Shown here in pieces: positions 46,741-59,147 of a stretch of 64,000 nt of DNA; the first letter of the stretch is position 1; each line of letters starts with the position of its first letter. The DNA is from Apoderus coryli. Lineage: Eukaryota; Arthropoda; Insecta; Coleoptera; Attelabidae. The notes below the pieces were generated by a model. It had not been told where the DNA came from and made no database searches. It saw only the letters and a program-made list of their open reading frames with translations. The position numbers and the translations under genes were made by a program. The stretch spans positions 5,890,001 through 5,954,000 of the forward strand of contig OU452201.1 of NCBI GenBank assembly GCA_911728435.2, written 5' to 3'.

Positions 46741-47919
46741 GTAAGTCCTTTTGCAATGATTTTTAAAGCAGAATTGGGTATTTTATTTAATTATATCGAT
46801 TGATACACAGTTATGTGGCTGTCACGTAATTGAAATTGTCAGTAACAATAGCGTGATCGTCAATTCATCATTTTCCTGGATTCATATAGAAAGTATATTA
46901 GTCTTTAATGATTGTTTTGATAGAGAAATATGTTATAGTTTTTTTAAGCATTTAAACAAATTAACAGGGACCTGGTCGGTCTCAACCACAAAAAATCTCC
47001 TGAATTAATAGAATTTTTACAATTATTTTATGGTCCCAGAAGGTTGCCTGCAAAAGACTGTTCTAACAGATCTGACCTAAGTAATGAGTTTGTAGCATAG
47101 AAATTCGACCCTAGACCGACCCGAACAGTGTACTTAGGATGACAAGAATGAGATCAACTTAATTTTTTTTTAACAGACTACTGTCTATCGCAATTGACAT
47201 ATTGCATCGCGATACAAACAGTTTTTTTTTGGAAATCTTATGCCTTTAGAATCGCTTTTTGAGAAAAGAAAAGTTTCACATCCAGCATAAAAAATTATAT
47301 AAGGTTGCCAAGAAGGACTACAAAAAAAAAGTTTAAAGATTTAATTTGATATTTTCAAACCGAACCCTAAGGAAGTAATTTTGACATCTGTCGATTTGCC
47401 AAAATTTAACTTACGCTGGATAGAGACCAGTAAAATTGATGGCATTAAGAGAGTCTTCGCATTATGTGTTAGATCACACTCACTGAAAACCCTGAAAACA
47501 GCAATTAAAGGAAATTGGAACTTGAGATTCTTCAATATTCAGCGGATGCTGGTTACAGAATTTTTCTGTTCAAAAGAAATATTATCAAAATATAAAACAT
47601 GTCTGTCATCATCAGCGCCAGTGGGATCACTTCCAGCAATTAGTTCTATTAAAATCAAATAGAAAAAACTGCCTTGAGAAGTATAATTTCAAATACTTTA
47701 AAGATTAAAAATAATCTGATGACTTAATTCTTCTTTCATTTACATGGTAATTATTAAAAATATTTTAAGTACATTTTTGATTAAAATATTGAATGATACA
47801 TACAAATTATTTGATGTAATTTACTTGAAATAATTTTAATTTTTGTATAAATATTGAGCTGTCACTAGAACCAGAGTTGTGTCGCCCCAAAACTCTCCCG
47901 ACATGATATTATATAAATA
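46741..47919 (+). other. ChAT intron, first part, no gene seen
   Basis: AT-rich intron sequence between the ChAT exon and the repeat cluster. An open frame at 47381-47662 has no recognisable motif. Near 47745-47850 an AT-rich block is an inverted copy of 48245-48345. Confidence 0.45.
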
Positions 47920-48165
47920 TATATAATATATATAATCGAAATATATGACCTCCATAACGAAAAAGAATTTTAATAATAATAATTATTATTATAATTCTAT
48001 TATTTTTATTATTTCAACTAAACCAACCTACCAAACTTATAACTTTTATTCAAAAATTAAAAATAACAAAAAAGTTTGCCAGAGCTGAGAATCGAACCCA
48101 GGACCTTCCGCATGCAAAGCATACAATCTTCCAACAACCCCAAAAACCCTTATAAAATTAGTTTA
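47920..48165 (-). mobile_element. tRNA-Ala-headed SINE, minus copy
   Basis: Read on the minus strand, GCTTTGCATGCGGAAGGTCC followed by TGGGTTCGATTC gives an anticodon loop TTTGCAT (alanine, TGC) and a B box typical of tRNA-Ala. The D arm is degraded. An AT-rich body with GAATAAAAGTTATAAG follows. It is homologous to the plus-strand copy at 48665-48900. Confidence 0.65.
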
Positions 48166-48169
48166 TAAC

Positions 48170-48411
48170 AATCCGTCTTATCTCAAATTTTTTGAGCGCG
48201 TTCACTATACTTTCCCTGAGAGGGAAAGTCTCAAGTTTCAAATCATTTTGCTTAGTAATGGATTTTTGTTCAAGTAAATTACATCACATAATTTGTATGT
48301 ATAATTAAATATTTGAATTAAAAATGTACTTAAAATATCATAACAACATATTACTTTCGCGCACAGGGAAAGTATTTTGAACGAAATAAAAAAATGAGAT
48401 AAAGACGGATA
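48170..48411. repeat. MITE-like element between two inverted SINEs
   Basis: Inverted ends AATCCGTCTTATCTCAAATT (48170) and the complement ending GATAAAGACGGAT (48410) enclose AT-rich DNA with a second inverted pair around AGGGAAAGT. No coding capacity. Confidence 0.65.
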
Positions 48412-48664
48412 TAACCATTTTTAAGTTCCTTGAGATGGTTAAGACCATTTCTTCTGGTGTATAAGTTTGGGGGAGTCCTAGGATGAACTCATTAGCTTTT
48501 GGTAGAAATTGCATTAGCCCTGTGATAGGGGTGGGCCCAACCGCCAAATTTTCTACTAGCAGTAAGGCTCGATCATCTTAAATCATTTTTTATCTGCGTT
48601 ACAGCGATAGCTTAATTTTTTATACCTATTTGCCTCCATAATTCTCGAGAAAATAGCGTTTTAA

Positions 48665-48900
48665 AATTTTTTGATAAAGGGTTTTTGGCGTCATTGATAG
48701 AGCGTGCGCTTGGCATGCGGAAGGTCCTGGGTTCGATTCCGAGCTCTGACACTATTTTTTGTTTCAAATTTTTGAATAAAGAAATTAATTTCTTAAGTTA
48801 GTTTATTGGAAATAATGAAAATAATACAATTATAATAATTAATAAAATTCTGTTTCATTACGCAGGTCAAATATTTTTGATTATATTATATCTTGTCGTG
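48665..48900 (+). mobile_element. tRNA-Ala-headed SINE, plus copy
   Basis: ATAGAGCGTGCGCTTGGCAT and GGAAGGTCCTGGGTTCGATT resemble tRNA-Ala from the D arm to the T arm, with loop TTGGCAT. The AT-rich tail parallels that of 47920-48165. The terminal segments (47663 on and 48913-48940) share an inverted GAAAAAACTGCC-TGAG motif, so the whole region is a nested palindrome. Confidence 0.65.
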
Positions 48901-49014
48901 AAAGTTTTAGAAGTTAAGTTATACTCCTCAGGGCAGTTTTTTCTTCACTACTTATCTGTAGATTTATTTATTTTGGCAAAATATCAAACAATAAAAAGCT
49001 CTGCATCTGAGCTC

Positions 49015-49134
49015 GAGCAGGCCGCGGAGGAGAGTATCCAGTAATCTTTAGGTGTATGGAGACCTATTCGTGCCTTGAAGGCTAGGTCTCCATACAACCA
49101 AAGATTACTGGATACTCTCCTGCGCGCCCTGCTC
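49015..49134. repeat. GC-rich hairpin in the ChAT intron
   Basis: Arms 49029-49065 and 49084-49120 (GGAGAGTATCCAGTAATCTT and complement) are nearly perfect inverted copies around an 18-base loop. The pairing extends outward, with mismatches, to GAGCAG/CTGCTC. It is unusually GC-rich for this region. Confidence 0.8.
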
Positions 49135-50593
49135 GAAATGCTGTGATCTACGATACCAAAGGCGGTACATGCAATTAATAACAAATACCGACCGGCTCAA
49201 CAACAAAACTTTGCCGTCCACACAAGCACTTGACATCAGTTAACATACGGGGTGTGAAATCGGTTTAGAGTTTGCACCACTATACGAGGTTAATTCATAT
49301 CGGATGATAACCTACTATAACCACATGCAATGATTTAAAATTAGATTAATAAAGATCCAAATTTTAATAAAAACAAATTTTAAGTTACTTAATAACAATA
49401 TTTTTTCAAACCCAGCAATATTATTGAATGATCAATTAAAACAGCATGAAATTACAACTTTAATCTAACTAGGTACATATAAGATTTTAGGTAAAGTTAA
49501 GCGGTCTTTATGGGTAGAGTATTAACAGATACACTTCATTCGTATTTATTCAAATTAGGTATACTACTAAAAGATCATCGCTGATTGCGCCAGCAGATAT
49601 TGACACCCAACACATAACTGAACTCCACAAGTTAGTGGAGGGTACAGGGCTGCTGGATTGGGTGACATAATATACGGGGATTTTTCACAATAAGCCCATG
49701 AGGCTGCAGTGAAACAGGGGGCTTAAGTCGTACGGACCCTTTCAAAAAAAAAAAAAAAGATCATACACACTTTTTGGAATTTAGTGCTTTAATTTTGACT
49801 CGAAATTTAGTATAGGTAGCGGTTTAAGGTATTAAAAAAATACAGGATAATTGTCTTTTGTAGTTTTAATGTTGTGTTCACTAAATCTACCTTTTAACAA
49901 GTGGTTCAAAATATTTAATTTAGCAAAATTTCCATTATTAAGAATGTTACTGCAAACTGATAAAATGTCAAAAATCCGATTCGCTAAATAATGTAAATAT
50001 AAGACAAATTGTTTACCTCTAACATTACTTCCTGAAGGAATTAACAATGAAGCAGTCGCAAAAGCATAAATGCCATTTTTTGCTGCTGAAAAATGAAAAC
50101 TGCAGACTTTTATACGGTTGCGACTCTGATCTGTAGTTAAGTCTGCATATTTGTGAGTCTGCTAAAAGCATTATTATTATTTTACATAATTTTTAAACTC
50201 AAATTGTCGAAAAGAAACAATTTTATGTTTTAAGAGCGTCTATTTGTAAATTATTAAACTAAAGCTGTAATGTAACTTTTTTTAACTTTCAAAAGTAGGC
50301 TATTCTTGAGTGGAGTTATAACATGTAGACACTCAAAAGTAGTCTTGTTGCGTGAACAGACTCCAAGCATTTAAACTGATAAATAATTAACAATATTATA
50401 TGTATGTATCATAAGTATATTATTTAGTTTAAGTAGGTATATCTTAATACATAATTTATGGTCTTTGCAAATATTGCTCATGAGGGTGTGAGGGGGATTA
50501 GCGCAGTGCCTCCTCCTCCTCGATTATCCTACATTATAAAATATTCGTTATTATTCACAACAATAGAAAGACTAACTCTGTGTTCTTTCACAG
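49135..50593 (+). other. ChAT intron before VAChT, no gene seen
   Basis: AT-rich intron with no conserved coding motif. It ends with a clear acceptor (CTTTCACAG at 50593) that starts the VAChT exon. Confidence 0.5.
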
Positions 50594-50744
50594 GTTTGAA
50601 TCAGAGATGGCACTGCGTTATACCCTCAACACAAACCACACCCCAGATCAAAAAAACCAACGAAACGAATGCTACTACGTATTAAAGATGTTTTAAAACT
50701 AAAAATTCACGACTAATATATAAGTAAGAAGTGTATAACTCAAG
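50594..50744 (+). promoter_or_regulatory. VAChT 5' leader with a 29-codon upstream ORF
   Basis: The exon begins after the acceptor at 50593. An upstream ATG at 50607 in fair context (AGAGATGG) opens a 29-codon frame that stops at 50694-50696, 48 bases before the VAChT ATG. Such a frame would be expected to lower or regulate VAChT translation. The acceptor implies an upstream exon, presumably the shared one near 45.6 kb. Confidence 0.6.
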
Positions 50745-53621
50745 ATGACGTCATCAATACCATTCCAATTCAGCGAAATCCGCGAGATCGTGTGGGCGAA
50801 ATTGCAGGAACCTCGATCGCAACGGAAACTTGTGCTCGTGATCGTATCGATAGCTCTGCTGCTAGATAATATGTTATATATGGTAATTGTGCCGATTATA
50901 CCGGATTATCTGCGAATGATCGGTGCGTACCAAGATGATCGTGTACAGACGCAATCGTTTCCGGGAAACGACACCGCGATACCGGTACATCACGACCACC
51001 ATGGACAGGACTCGGCTACCGGCATCCTCTTCGCGTCCAAAGCCATCGTCCAACTCATGGTCAACCCGTTCTCGGGCGCGGCGATCGACCGAATCGGTTA
51101 CGATATACCGATGATGATCGGACTGTCCATAATGTTCATGTCAACGGCGCTGTTCGCATGCGGTCGCAGTTACGGTCTCCTGTTCTTCGCCAGAAGTCTA
51201 CAGGTATGCAAAAAAAAAGAAATTTGTTGTCACATTTAATATAAACACGCATTATATTAGGGCGTCGGTTCAGCGTTCGCAGACACAGCAGGACTGGCAA
51301 TGATAGCCGACCGATTCACGGAAGAAAACGAACGTTCGAAAGCTTTGGGCATCGCACTAGCTTTCATCAGTTTCGGGTGTCTAGTGGCGCCCCCATTCGG
51401 AGGCGCACTCTTCCAATTCGCAGGCAAAGAGGTCCCGTTCCTAGTGCTGGCGTTCGTCTGCTTAATCGACGGGTTCATGCTTTTGCTGGTAAGTCACTGA
51501 ACAATAATCTTTGAGGTAAGAGTCGCTCGTTACATAATGTAACAAGACTTTAAGTTATGTTGGAAATTTGCTTCACACTACCATGATTTCACCAGACGGG
51601 CCGTTTCGGTGATCCACAACTCATCAAGTGGTGGTCGGCAAGCAATGTGATTCAAATTTCCAACATTTACAAAGAGTTCAAGTACTAGCACGAGATACCG
51701 AATGATAACAAGATATATGTGGCGACATCTAGTGTGAGCCGGCAATTTGCCAGCAATAATAACAGATTGATTAGAGAAACTTCAACTCTTATACGATGTG
51801 TTGAAGAAAATGTAGGCCCGGTATAGAGCATCTTTATATTTAATTATTCATTGAAAATTGTTTTCGTTTCTTGATCTCAAAGTTGTTTAATAAATTACTT
51901 GATAATATATTTTATTTATTAATAAATCCAACGTTTCAAATTCGAATAATTCATAAACGGTTAAATTTAGGTATATGAATTATGATTGGAATTTTATGAG
52001 GAATTGAAAAATAAAATTATATATGAGGTGATCTATTCAGAAAAAATAAGCTTTTCTTTCGATTCTTTTAGAATTTTGTAAAGAAGTTCACTTTATCGTT
52101 GGAGTACAGTGGGTCAATAACAAAGCAAACAGTAACGTAAACTTATATATATTTCATCAAAATCACCTCACGTCCACTAAACTCAATTTGACTTAACTTC
52201 AACTTCAACCTAATTTCAAAACTATGGATTAAAGCTCTAGAGACTGTTTTTAGTGAAACTTTGACTGCGACTGAAAATAAAACTTACAATTCTGTAACTA
52301 TGCTCGTATTCCTTCACCAAGATCTAAAAGACAGTCAGTTCTAAATTACTATCTTGAGGTTCTCGTTTCATTCAGGTTGTAGAACGAAATCAAAAATAAT
52401 TAAAATTTATATTTAAAATATCTCATAGCCAAACAGCTATCTCCAATTACTGTCTTATTACAGGTGATGAAACCTTTAAAACAACAATTGAAAGACGCCC
52501 AAGTTTCGAAACCACCTTCAGTGCCCATATGGCGACTATTCATGGACCCATATATAGCCGTATGCTCCGGCGCTCTAATGATGTCAAACGTGGCATTGGC
52601 ATTCCTCGAGCCAACAATGTCCTTATGGATGGAAGACAATATCACAACAGACAATTGGAAAATCGGTAAATAATTTTAATTCTATACTCACCTTCTTAGT
52701 TTATGCTATTTATACAGTCCCAGTCACTGACTAACCCGGTACAATAACTGAACATGTTAATGAGACTAAATAATAAAATACCTTTCAGGTATGGTATGGC
52801 TTCCAGCATTTTTCCCACACGTCGCAGGTGTTATCATCACCGTTTACGCCGCAAAAAAATACCCACATTATCAGTGGCTAATGGCCGCTTGTGGGCTAGC
52901 GTTCGAAGGACTGTGCTGCTTCATAATCCCATTCGCAACCTCGTACAAAGGGTTGATGGTACCAATATGCGGCATTTGCTTCGGCATCGCGTTAATCGAT
53001 ACCGCACTATTGCCAACTCTCGGATATCTAGTTGACGTACGATACGTGTCGGTTTACGGAAGCATCTACGCTATCGCCGATATTTCATACTCTGTTGCGT
53101 ACGCTATCGGACCAATAATAGCTGGCGGTGTTGTTGAATCTATCGGATTTACCGCATTAAACTTCGGTATCGCTTTCTCTAATCTACTCTATGCACCAGT
53201 GTTAATATATTTAAAACACATCTACGATTTCAAACCGTTTGAAAACGAAGCAAATATCCTCATGAGCGATCCACCAAATAAAGAATATCAAACATATTCA
53301 CTGCAGGAACAAAAAATCGTTCAAAATGAAGACCTAACACAAAACCATTTAGAATACAAACAGCAGGAAACATATCTGGATCAGGATATGAGTTACAATA
53401 CTTCAACGTATAATCAAATGCCAGCAAACGAATCATATCAGTACCAGGATATGAATAGTGGATATCAACCACAAACTCCCAGATATGGTACTGGTACTGG
53501 AAGGACGTTACCGCAGCAACCGGTGGCACCGTCATCTCCAGCGAACCCAGTAAATCCGTTTAGACAAGGTGGTGTTAGTGTTGCCCCCACTGTGAGCAAC
53601 CCTTTTAGGCAAGGGATGTAA
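50745..53621 (+). CDS. VAChT: Vesicular acetylcholine transporter
   Basis: Four coding exons, 50745-51203, 51261-51488, 52464-52665 and 52789-53621, splice in frame into 573 residues; the Drosophila protein is about 580. It is a 12-helix major facilitator that exchanges vesicular protons for cytoplasmic acetylcholine. Helix 1 ([20 protein letters not shown]) carries the essential Asp41. The first lumenal loop has an Asn75 glycosylation sequon and a conserved [48 protein letters not shown] and [20 protein letters not shown] are highly conserved in the family. The cytoplasmic C-terminus (about residue 460 on) is rich in Gln, Pro, Tyr and Asn, as in other insects. The gene lies inside a ChAT intron on the same strand. 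A polyadenylation signal lies at 53792. Confidence 0.97.
51557..51666 (-). ncRNA. Hairpin with full-size hammerhead-like core in VAChT intron 2
   Basis: Perfect 14-base inverted ends (ATGTTGGAAATTTG and complement) close a 110-base hairpin. On the minus strand its apex reads CACCA, CTTGATGA, an imperfect stem II (GTTGTGGATCAC), CGAAACGGCCCGTC, and TGGTG. This is a type I hammerhead layout with stem I CACCA/TGGTG and a minimal stem III (ACG-GCC-CGT). The core has one extra T (CTTGATGA for CTGATGA), so activity is doubtful. It is antisense to VAChT. Confidence 0.55.
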
Positions 53622-53791
53622 AAATTGATTTTATGTTTATAAATTATTTATTTTTATTAAAAATATTAATTACGTTATGTTTTTGAAGCTTACGGAGACT
53701 TAAACTACATTTTAGGGAATTCTCATTTTGGTTTTAGAGAAATTTAGTATTCTGCATTTTGTGTAAAATCTTTAGTATAAATATTCGATAA

Positions 53792-53797
53792 AATAAA
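53792..53797 (+). terminator. Polyadenylation signal of VAChT
   Basis: AATAAA 171 bases after the VAChT stop, followed by a GT-rich stretch (CTGTTGGTCTTTTCC) at about 53816. Confidence 0.5.
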
Positions 53798-56700
53798 ACT
53801 GGATCGACCGCTGCACCTGTTGGTCTTTTCCTTTGCATTTCGGATGTCTATAGTCCGCGATCCCGTTGTGTAAATATACTTAGATATCATTAGAATAAGA
53901 TAAAATATTCACTTGCAATTTAAAACAGTGCACTTATACTCATGAAATATGTAACATATCACTTGGTATCAATTATGATTATCTATTTTAAGTACTAGAA
54001 AAATAAAATACTTCGTTGCTGTAGACAGCCCTATACAGGCCAGTAATTAAGTAATATTCGTCTGAAAGTTCATTGGGGTTTTGCTGAGCCCTCGTGTATT
54101 TTTGTGAAGTTATCACAATCTTAGATAAGTTGCACAGATACGAGCAGAACTATATCTTTTGTTCTACTGTATTTGTGTTCCGATATATGAAAAGGGGTAA
54201 GTTTAATTGAAATTTTCTAACAGAACTTGGTAAAAAAATTATAAAATTATATCTCAGAATAAGCTAATTCTCATATCACTATCTGCGTTCCTAATTAATA
54301 GATGTAACTACTAACATTTAATTTTAATATATATATTTTTTTTGAGAGAATCTGTTCATATTGGGAAGACTTTTAATTTTACGGATAAACATTTTATTTC
54401 AAAAAATAGCCTTAGGCTCTAAAAAATGAGTACGAATAAAGGAATTTCGCCTATCGCCACAGAATATAAACCTTTAAAACTCATCAATTAATTTTTACAA
54501 ATGGTGAATATTTATTTAACCTAAATAGTCTCATATAAACATTCAAAGTTTGTTTGAGTGAGATGGATAAAAATTAAAGGAAATAACCTTCTTTCTTTTT
54601 AAACAAAAAGAGAATAAAATTTTCTATTATCATGACTTCAAAGTTTTTTAAATCTTTCAAGTACTCAAGACTGCCTCTGGCAGTCAACTAGAATCATGCA
54701 GCGTCAAAATGTAAAATAAAAATATGTGTACCAATAAAACAGTGTTTGACAAATGTTTATCTACATAATCGTCTTTTGAAGTATACTCTTAATTATTTTG
54801 AGTAATATTAGAATGAGGAATATACTGGATGGGAGCTTTAATTTACACTACACAGTGATGTCGTCAACGATACCAACTTCAAAAAGGGATTCAATTTTTA
54901 TTCATAATCCAATCAGCAAAAAATTATAGAATTCGTGTAAAAAAACGCAGTAGATATTCACTCAGCAGTCAAAAACATAGTTGAACTGACTTCTTCATTT
55001 AATGAAAGTGGGTGCTTCTAGTTTTGGCAACAGAATCTATAATGACGGCTGTGACTCCTTAGTTGGCATGTTATGATTTTAATTTACAGGTCAATTTGTA
55101 AATATGTAAGTTGTTTTCGTAACACAACGCTCAAAATAAAATTCACTTAGAGATATCGAATTGATCTGCCTTTTTGAATACTATACCGTTTACGATATTT
55201 CTGTTGGTACCTAGAAAGAAAGTCCTTACCCAGCATAGTCAAAAATAGTGTATAATTAGTAATAAATAGAAATTAACTTAGCAAATTAACCATACATATG
55301 ATAGAATTAATTGATAATTTATAAGAATATTTTTTATGAATATATAAATATTTTTAATTTACAACATATTATATACATTAAGTAAATTATAGATTTCTAT
55401 TATTTTTAATATATTTATTAAAGACAAAAAATATATCAACTGAGATCACATACATATCAGAGCCCACAGTTGGCTCAAAACTTAAGTTATAAGGCGTATA
55501 TTATAAGGGTAGGTAAGTATAGGAATTTTAGAAAATGCAAATACTAATAGTTGTACCTATTTTACTCATACAAATTATTAAGAAATCGTGATATATTAGA
55601 TTAAAAAATGTAGATGTTTAAAATAAAAAATATCCAAATCTGAAAATTAGTTAAATATGTCTTTTCCATTAAGACGTCAGTAAAAATTTGAACTAAAAAA
55701 ATGCTTTGTAAAAATATACTTTATCTAATTTAACTACACCCATAATACAGAAAGTGTAATGCTTTACATTAGATTAGGGAGAAAATCATTATAAAATATT
55801 ACCGCAGTTCGAATTTGCCTTATCTAGATTTGTCAATTTTGGAAACACTGTGGTAATTTGGCAAGAAAGTTGGTTCGTTTCCATTTACATATGAATGAAA
55901 ATATATATTTTATCAATATTCTCTTGTTTTGAAAACTTAGGAAATATTGGAAATAGTATTGCAAACCCAAACTGCGGAAGTATTAAAGATAGGTTAGAAA
56001 GAAATATATCAATAACGTAGTCAATTATGTTTGATACATGCAAATTCTTACACTGGAGTTCAACAAAGTTAAAGTAAACATGACAATTACAATTATTTAA
56101 AATTTGTTTTTGTTTTTTCAAGAACTACAAATACGCACCTAAAAAAAATCTAATCGTAATAGTTTTAGCGACGAGGATAAAATCTAAATGCGAGTGCTAA
56201 TCATTATGGTTTACTGAAATTATTTCTCTATGAACTCTATAGGCAAGTATCTATAAATATTAAAAATATATTCAAACTGTCCTAAACATATAATGGGATA
56301 AAACATTATTTATTCCAGGGATGCCGACAAGAAAATGGTTGTAATTGATGTCATTACTGAACATAGAAAATCAATAACAAAAATTAATAATTTTCTTCAT
56401 TTTTTTTAACGAAACCGTTAATATAACCAATACACATATCAATATAAGTGGACCTTATTTATACCATAGTATGTATATTGTACTGAAAACATCTTTACCA
56501 ATTATTGAACTATCTTTAAGGAATCACAATTAAAAAGTCTATTAGATCATAAAATCAATTAAAAATTGTCATAATTGACGACAAAAACGACAACAAAGTT
56601 CAATTAGTTTAAATACAAATTAAGGAAGAAATATATTTATCACATAATATTAAATTAAAATAAGTCAATATTTGTTGGTGTCTTCACAAAATATACAACG

Positions 56701-58964
56701 GAATAATTGGTTGGATTTAATGCTTGGATTTAGGACAGGCCTCAACTGTATCTTAATTCTGAAAACTATTGGTTAAAAAAGGAACAGATCAGATCAGATT
56801 TATAATAGTGGATTTATTTCAAATTGTGTATATTTTGTTTTATATTAAATTTCACACCGGGCAGAGTCTAATAAAAAAAATACAATAACAGATTTTTTTT
56901 TGGCAAATGATAGTTTGATTTTATATATTAATGCTGGTCCCAAATTCAACAATTAACACAACTAATTAAACTTTTGTATTGTATAGGGTTAAAAGAAATA
57001 ACATTTTATTTAAATTCATATGCTAATTATTGTAATATATCTAATCGTCCTTTAGGGATAAATGTGAGGGTGTAAAATATGTTAAACCCTTCAAAAATAG
57101 TTGCTTAACACTGCTGGAGGAACACATTATTCCTTCAAAGTCAACACCAGTGTTTAAAGATTATTATCAGACGTAAGATATCAGAAGTCATAGCAGCATT
57201 ATTTAGATGGATAACTTCCAAATTGACCTAATTAAAAGTCGACAAAGCAAGTTTAAAATTTTTCACCCTATTTACATAAGAATTATAAAAGTAAGCTTAA
57301 TTATACATATTTTCGTAAGCACTGTTTCCTTATCACAACCTAACCTTAAATATATTTAATAAATTGTAAAATAGATATTATTATAAAAAATGTCTCTAAT
57401 TATATGTTTAACGAAATTAGTAGTTAGTAAATAATGTAGATACATATTTGATGTTTCCACTATGTCTTTGTTATTTTAATATTAAAACAATAATCTGTAA
57501 TTATTTATTTATAGTCTTAGAGCTAGACTCGATTCGAGGGGATTCTTAGGACTTAAGTGGACCACATTATTCATTTTTGCTTTTTACTTAAACCATCCTA
57601 ATATGTTTATATTTATTATATTAGCTTCGGCTAAACAAATGAAACTTTTACAGAGATTAGATGGATAGTGTAGTGAAAAAAAATGTTTTTTAATTCAATG
57701 ATTTTGTAGTTCGTTTTCAGTAAACATAATGTAGTGTAAGACAAACCTTTAGAATATTCAAACTAGAGAGAAATCCAAACGAAATAAAACATTTGAATTT
57801 AGGCTATCTATAATCGGAAATATAACTACATAATATATGTAATCTATCTCTCGATAGCGGCTAGCTCTTGGACTATACATCTGTTTGTTATGTTATATGT
57901 ATAGGTACAGAAAAGAGGAGCTTGATTTTTAAGACTGTTTATTTGTTTTCATGCACAAATTACTAATCATGCTGTTTAAATAATTAACAAGAAACCATAA
58001 ATACTTTCGTTCAAAAATAATTATTGTAACTAAAGTAGGTATATTATACAGGATGTGGCGCGGAAGTAAATATTATATTGCAAAATAAAATACAGTTAAT
58101 TAGTTGGAAATTATTATGTTTAAGCTTAAAATAAAACTATCAACATATTAGATCTTATTAATCTAGTATATAGATCACCAAATTTATTGAATAATGTTAT
58201 AGAATTTAGTCTGATATTATTAATATAAAAAATGCAATGTTGTATTAAAATCTAAGAACGACAAAAAATTATAATAAACAAATCTGGTAATTGTTGTTAA
58301 AAAATGTATATTATGCAGTTTTATTTTATTTGGCAAACTTTCGTGAAAAGTCCTTTAGCGTGCAATATGATACGAAGGACGAAGGACCCTTCATCTTATA
58401 TTTTCAAAAGAAAAATTATTTACGGGACATTTGATATCACTTTTAGTTTGTATAACAATGTGTGAAGTTTGGATTTCAACTCTCTTTATATCCTTATTTC
58501 TTTCTCAAATGTTTACAAAACATGATATTGCCCTAAAGTGAAATCCTTTTGCATCAGAATAACAAAATCAAATATAAAGGTTCCAACAATTGACAGTAGG
58601 TGTTATAGAAACAATTTTGTGGCATATCGGACAAAAGTCTTATTTTTGATGTTATTGAATTTCTTACTTTTTATTCATATGAAACTTTTTTGTTCTTTAA
58701 ATTATTTTTTTAATTGAACCAAAGATTATATCTTTGCTAGAACGAATATTTATTTATTGGAAATTGATAAAACTTGCATAATTGTCCGGCATATTTGAAA
58801 AACTTGGATCTTCAATGGCAAGGCAGTTCTTGGCGGTCAAGTTGGTTTTCATGAATTACATAAATGCACAGCAGCAGCGCCGAGTTTTCACGGAATATCT
58901 TCCTTTCCATGCTCAAGTTCCACCAGACTTCACTTCACAAGTAGAATGTAGTTTCATTTGACTG
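53798..58964 (+). other. Presumed ChAT intron, AT-rich, no gene seen
   Basis: Five kilobases with no exon of ChAT or any other gene that I can recognise. Small open frames (for example 55885-56121, minus) match background composition. If ChAT continues beyond the window, this is intron. Confidence 0.45.
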
Positions 58965-59147
58965 TTGTATGAAAACAGCCGTAAAACAAACTTGCCTTGT
59001 TCCGATTTGGTGAAGTTTTATCCAATTCCAAAGTTCAAAAGGAATGAAGAATCTCATACCTCTGCCACATCTTATCTATGTGAAGCCGGATTTTTAGTCG
59101 TAACTGTAATAAAAATAATTATAAAACAACAAATGACAATTATCTAA
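58965..59147 (+). pseudogene. hAT/ZBED-like transposase C-terminal remnant
   Basis: The frame encodes ATSYLCEAGFLVVTVIK, close to the SYLCE-x-GFS hallmark at the C-terminal dimerisation region of hAT-derived ZBED5-like transposases. The Ser after GF is Leu here. Upstream sequence is interrupted by stops and could not be aligned. Confidence 0.5.

Noticed and set aside
47605..47635. A hammerhead-like scrap (GATGATGACAGACATG on the minus strand)
   Set aside because: It lacks the GAAA core and a stem II, so it is not counted with the family.
48095..48745. tRNA-Ala genes on both strands
   Set aside because: The B box and anticodon arm are good, but the D arm and acceptor stem do not fold, and both copies carry a shared AT-rich body. 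SINEs fit better.
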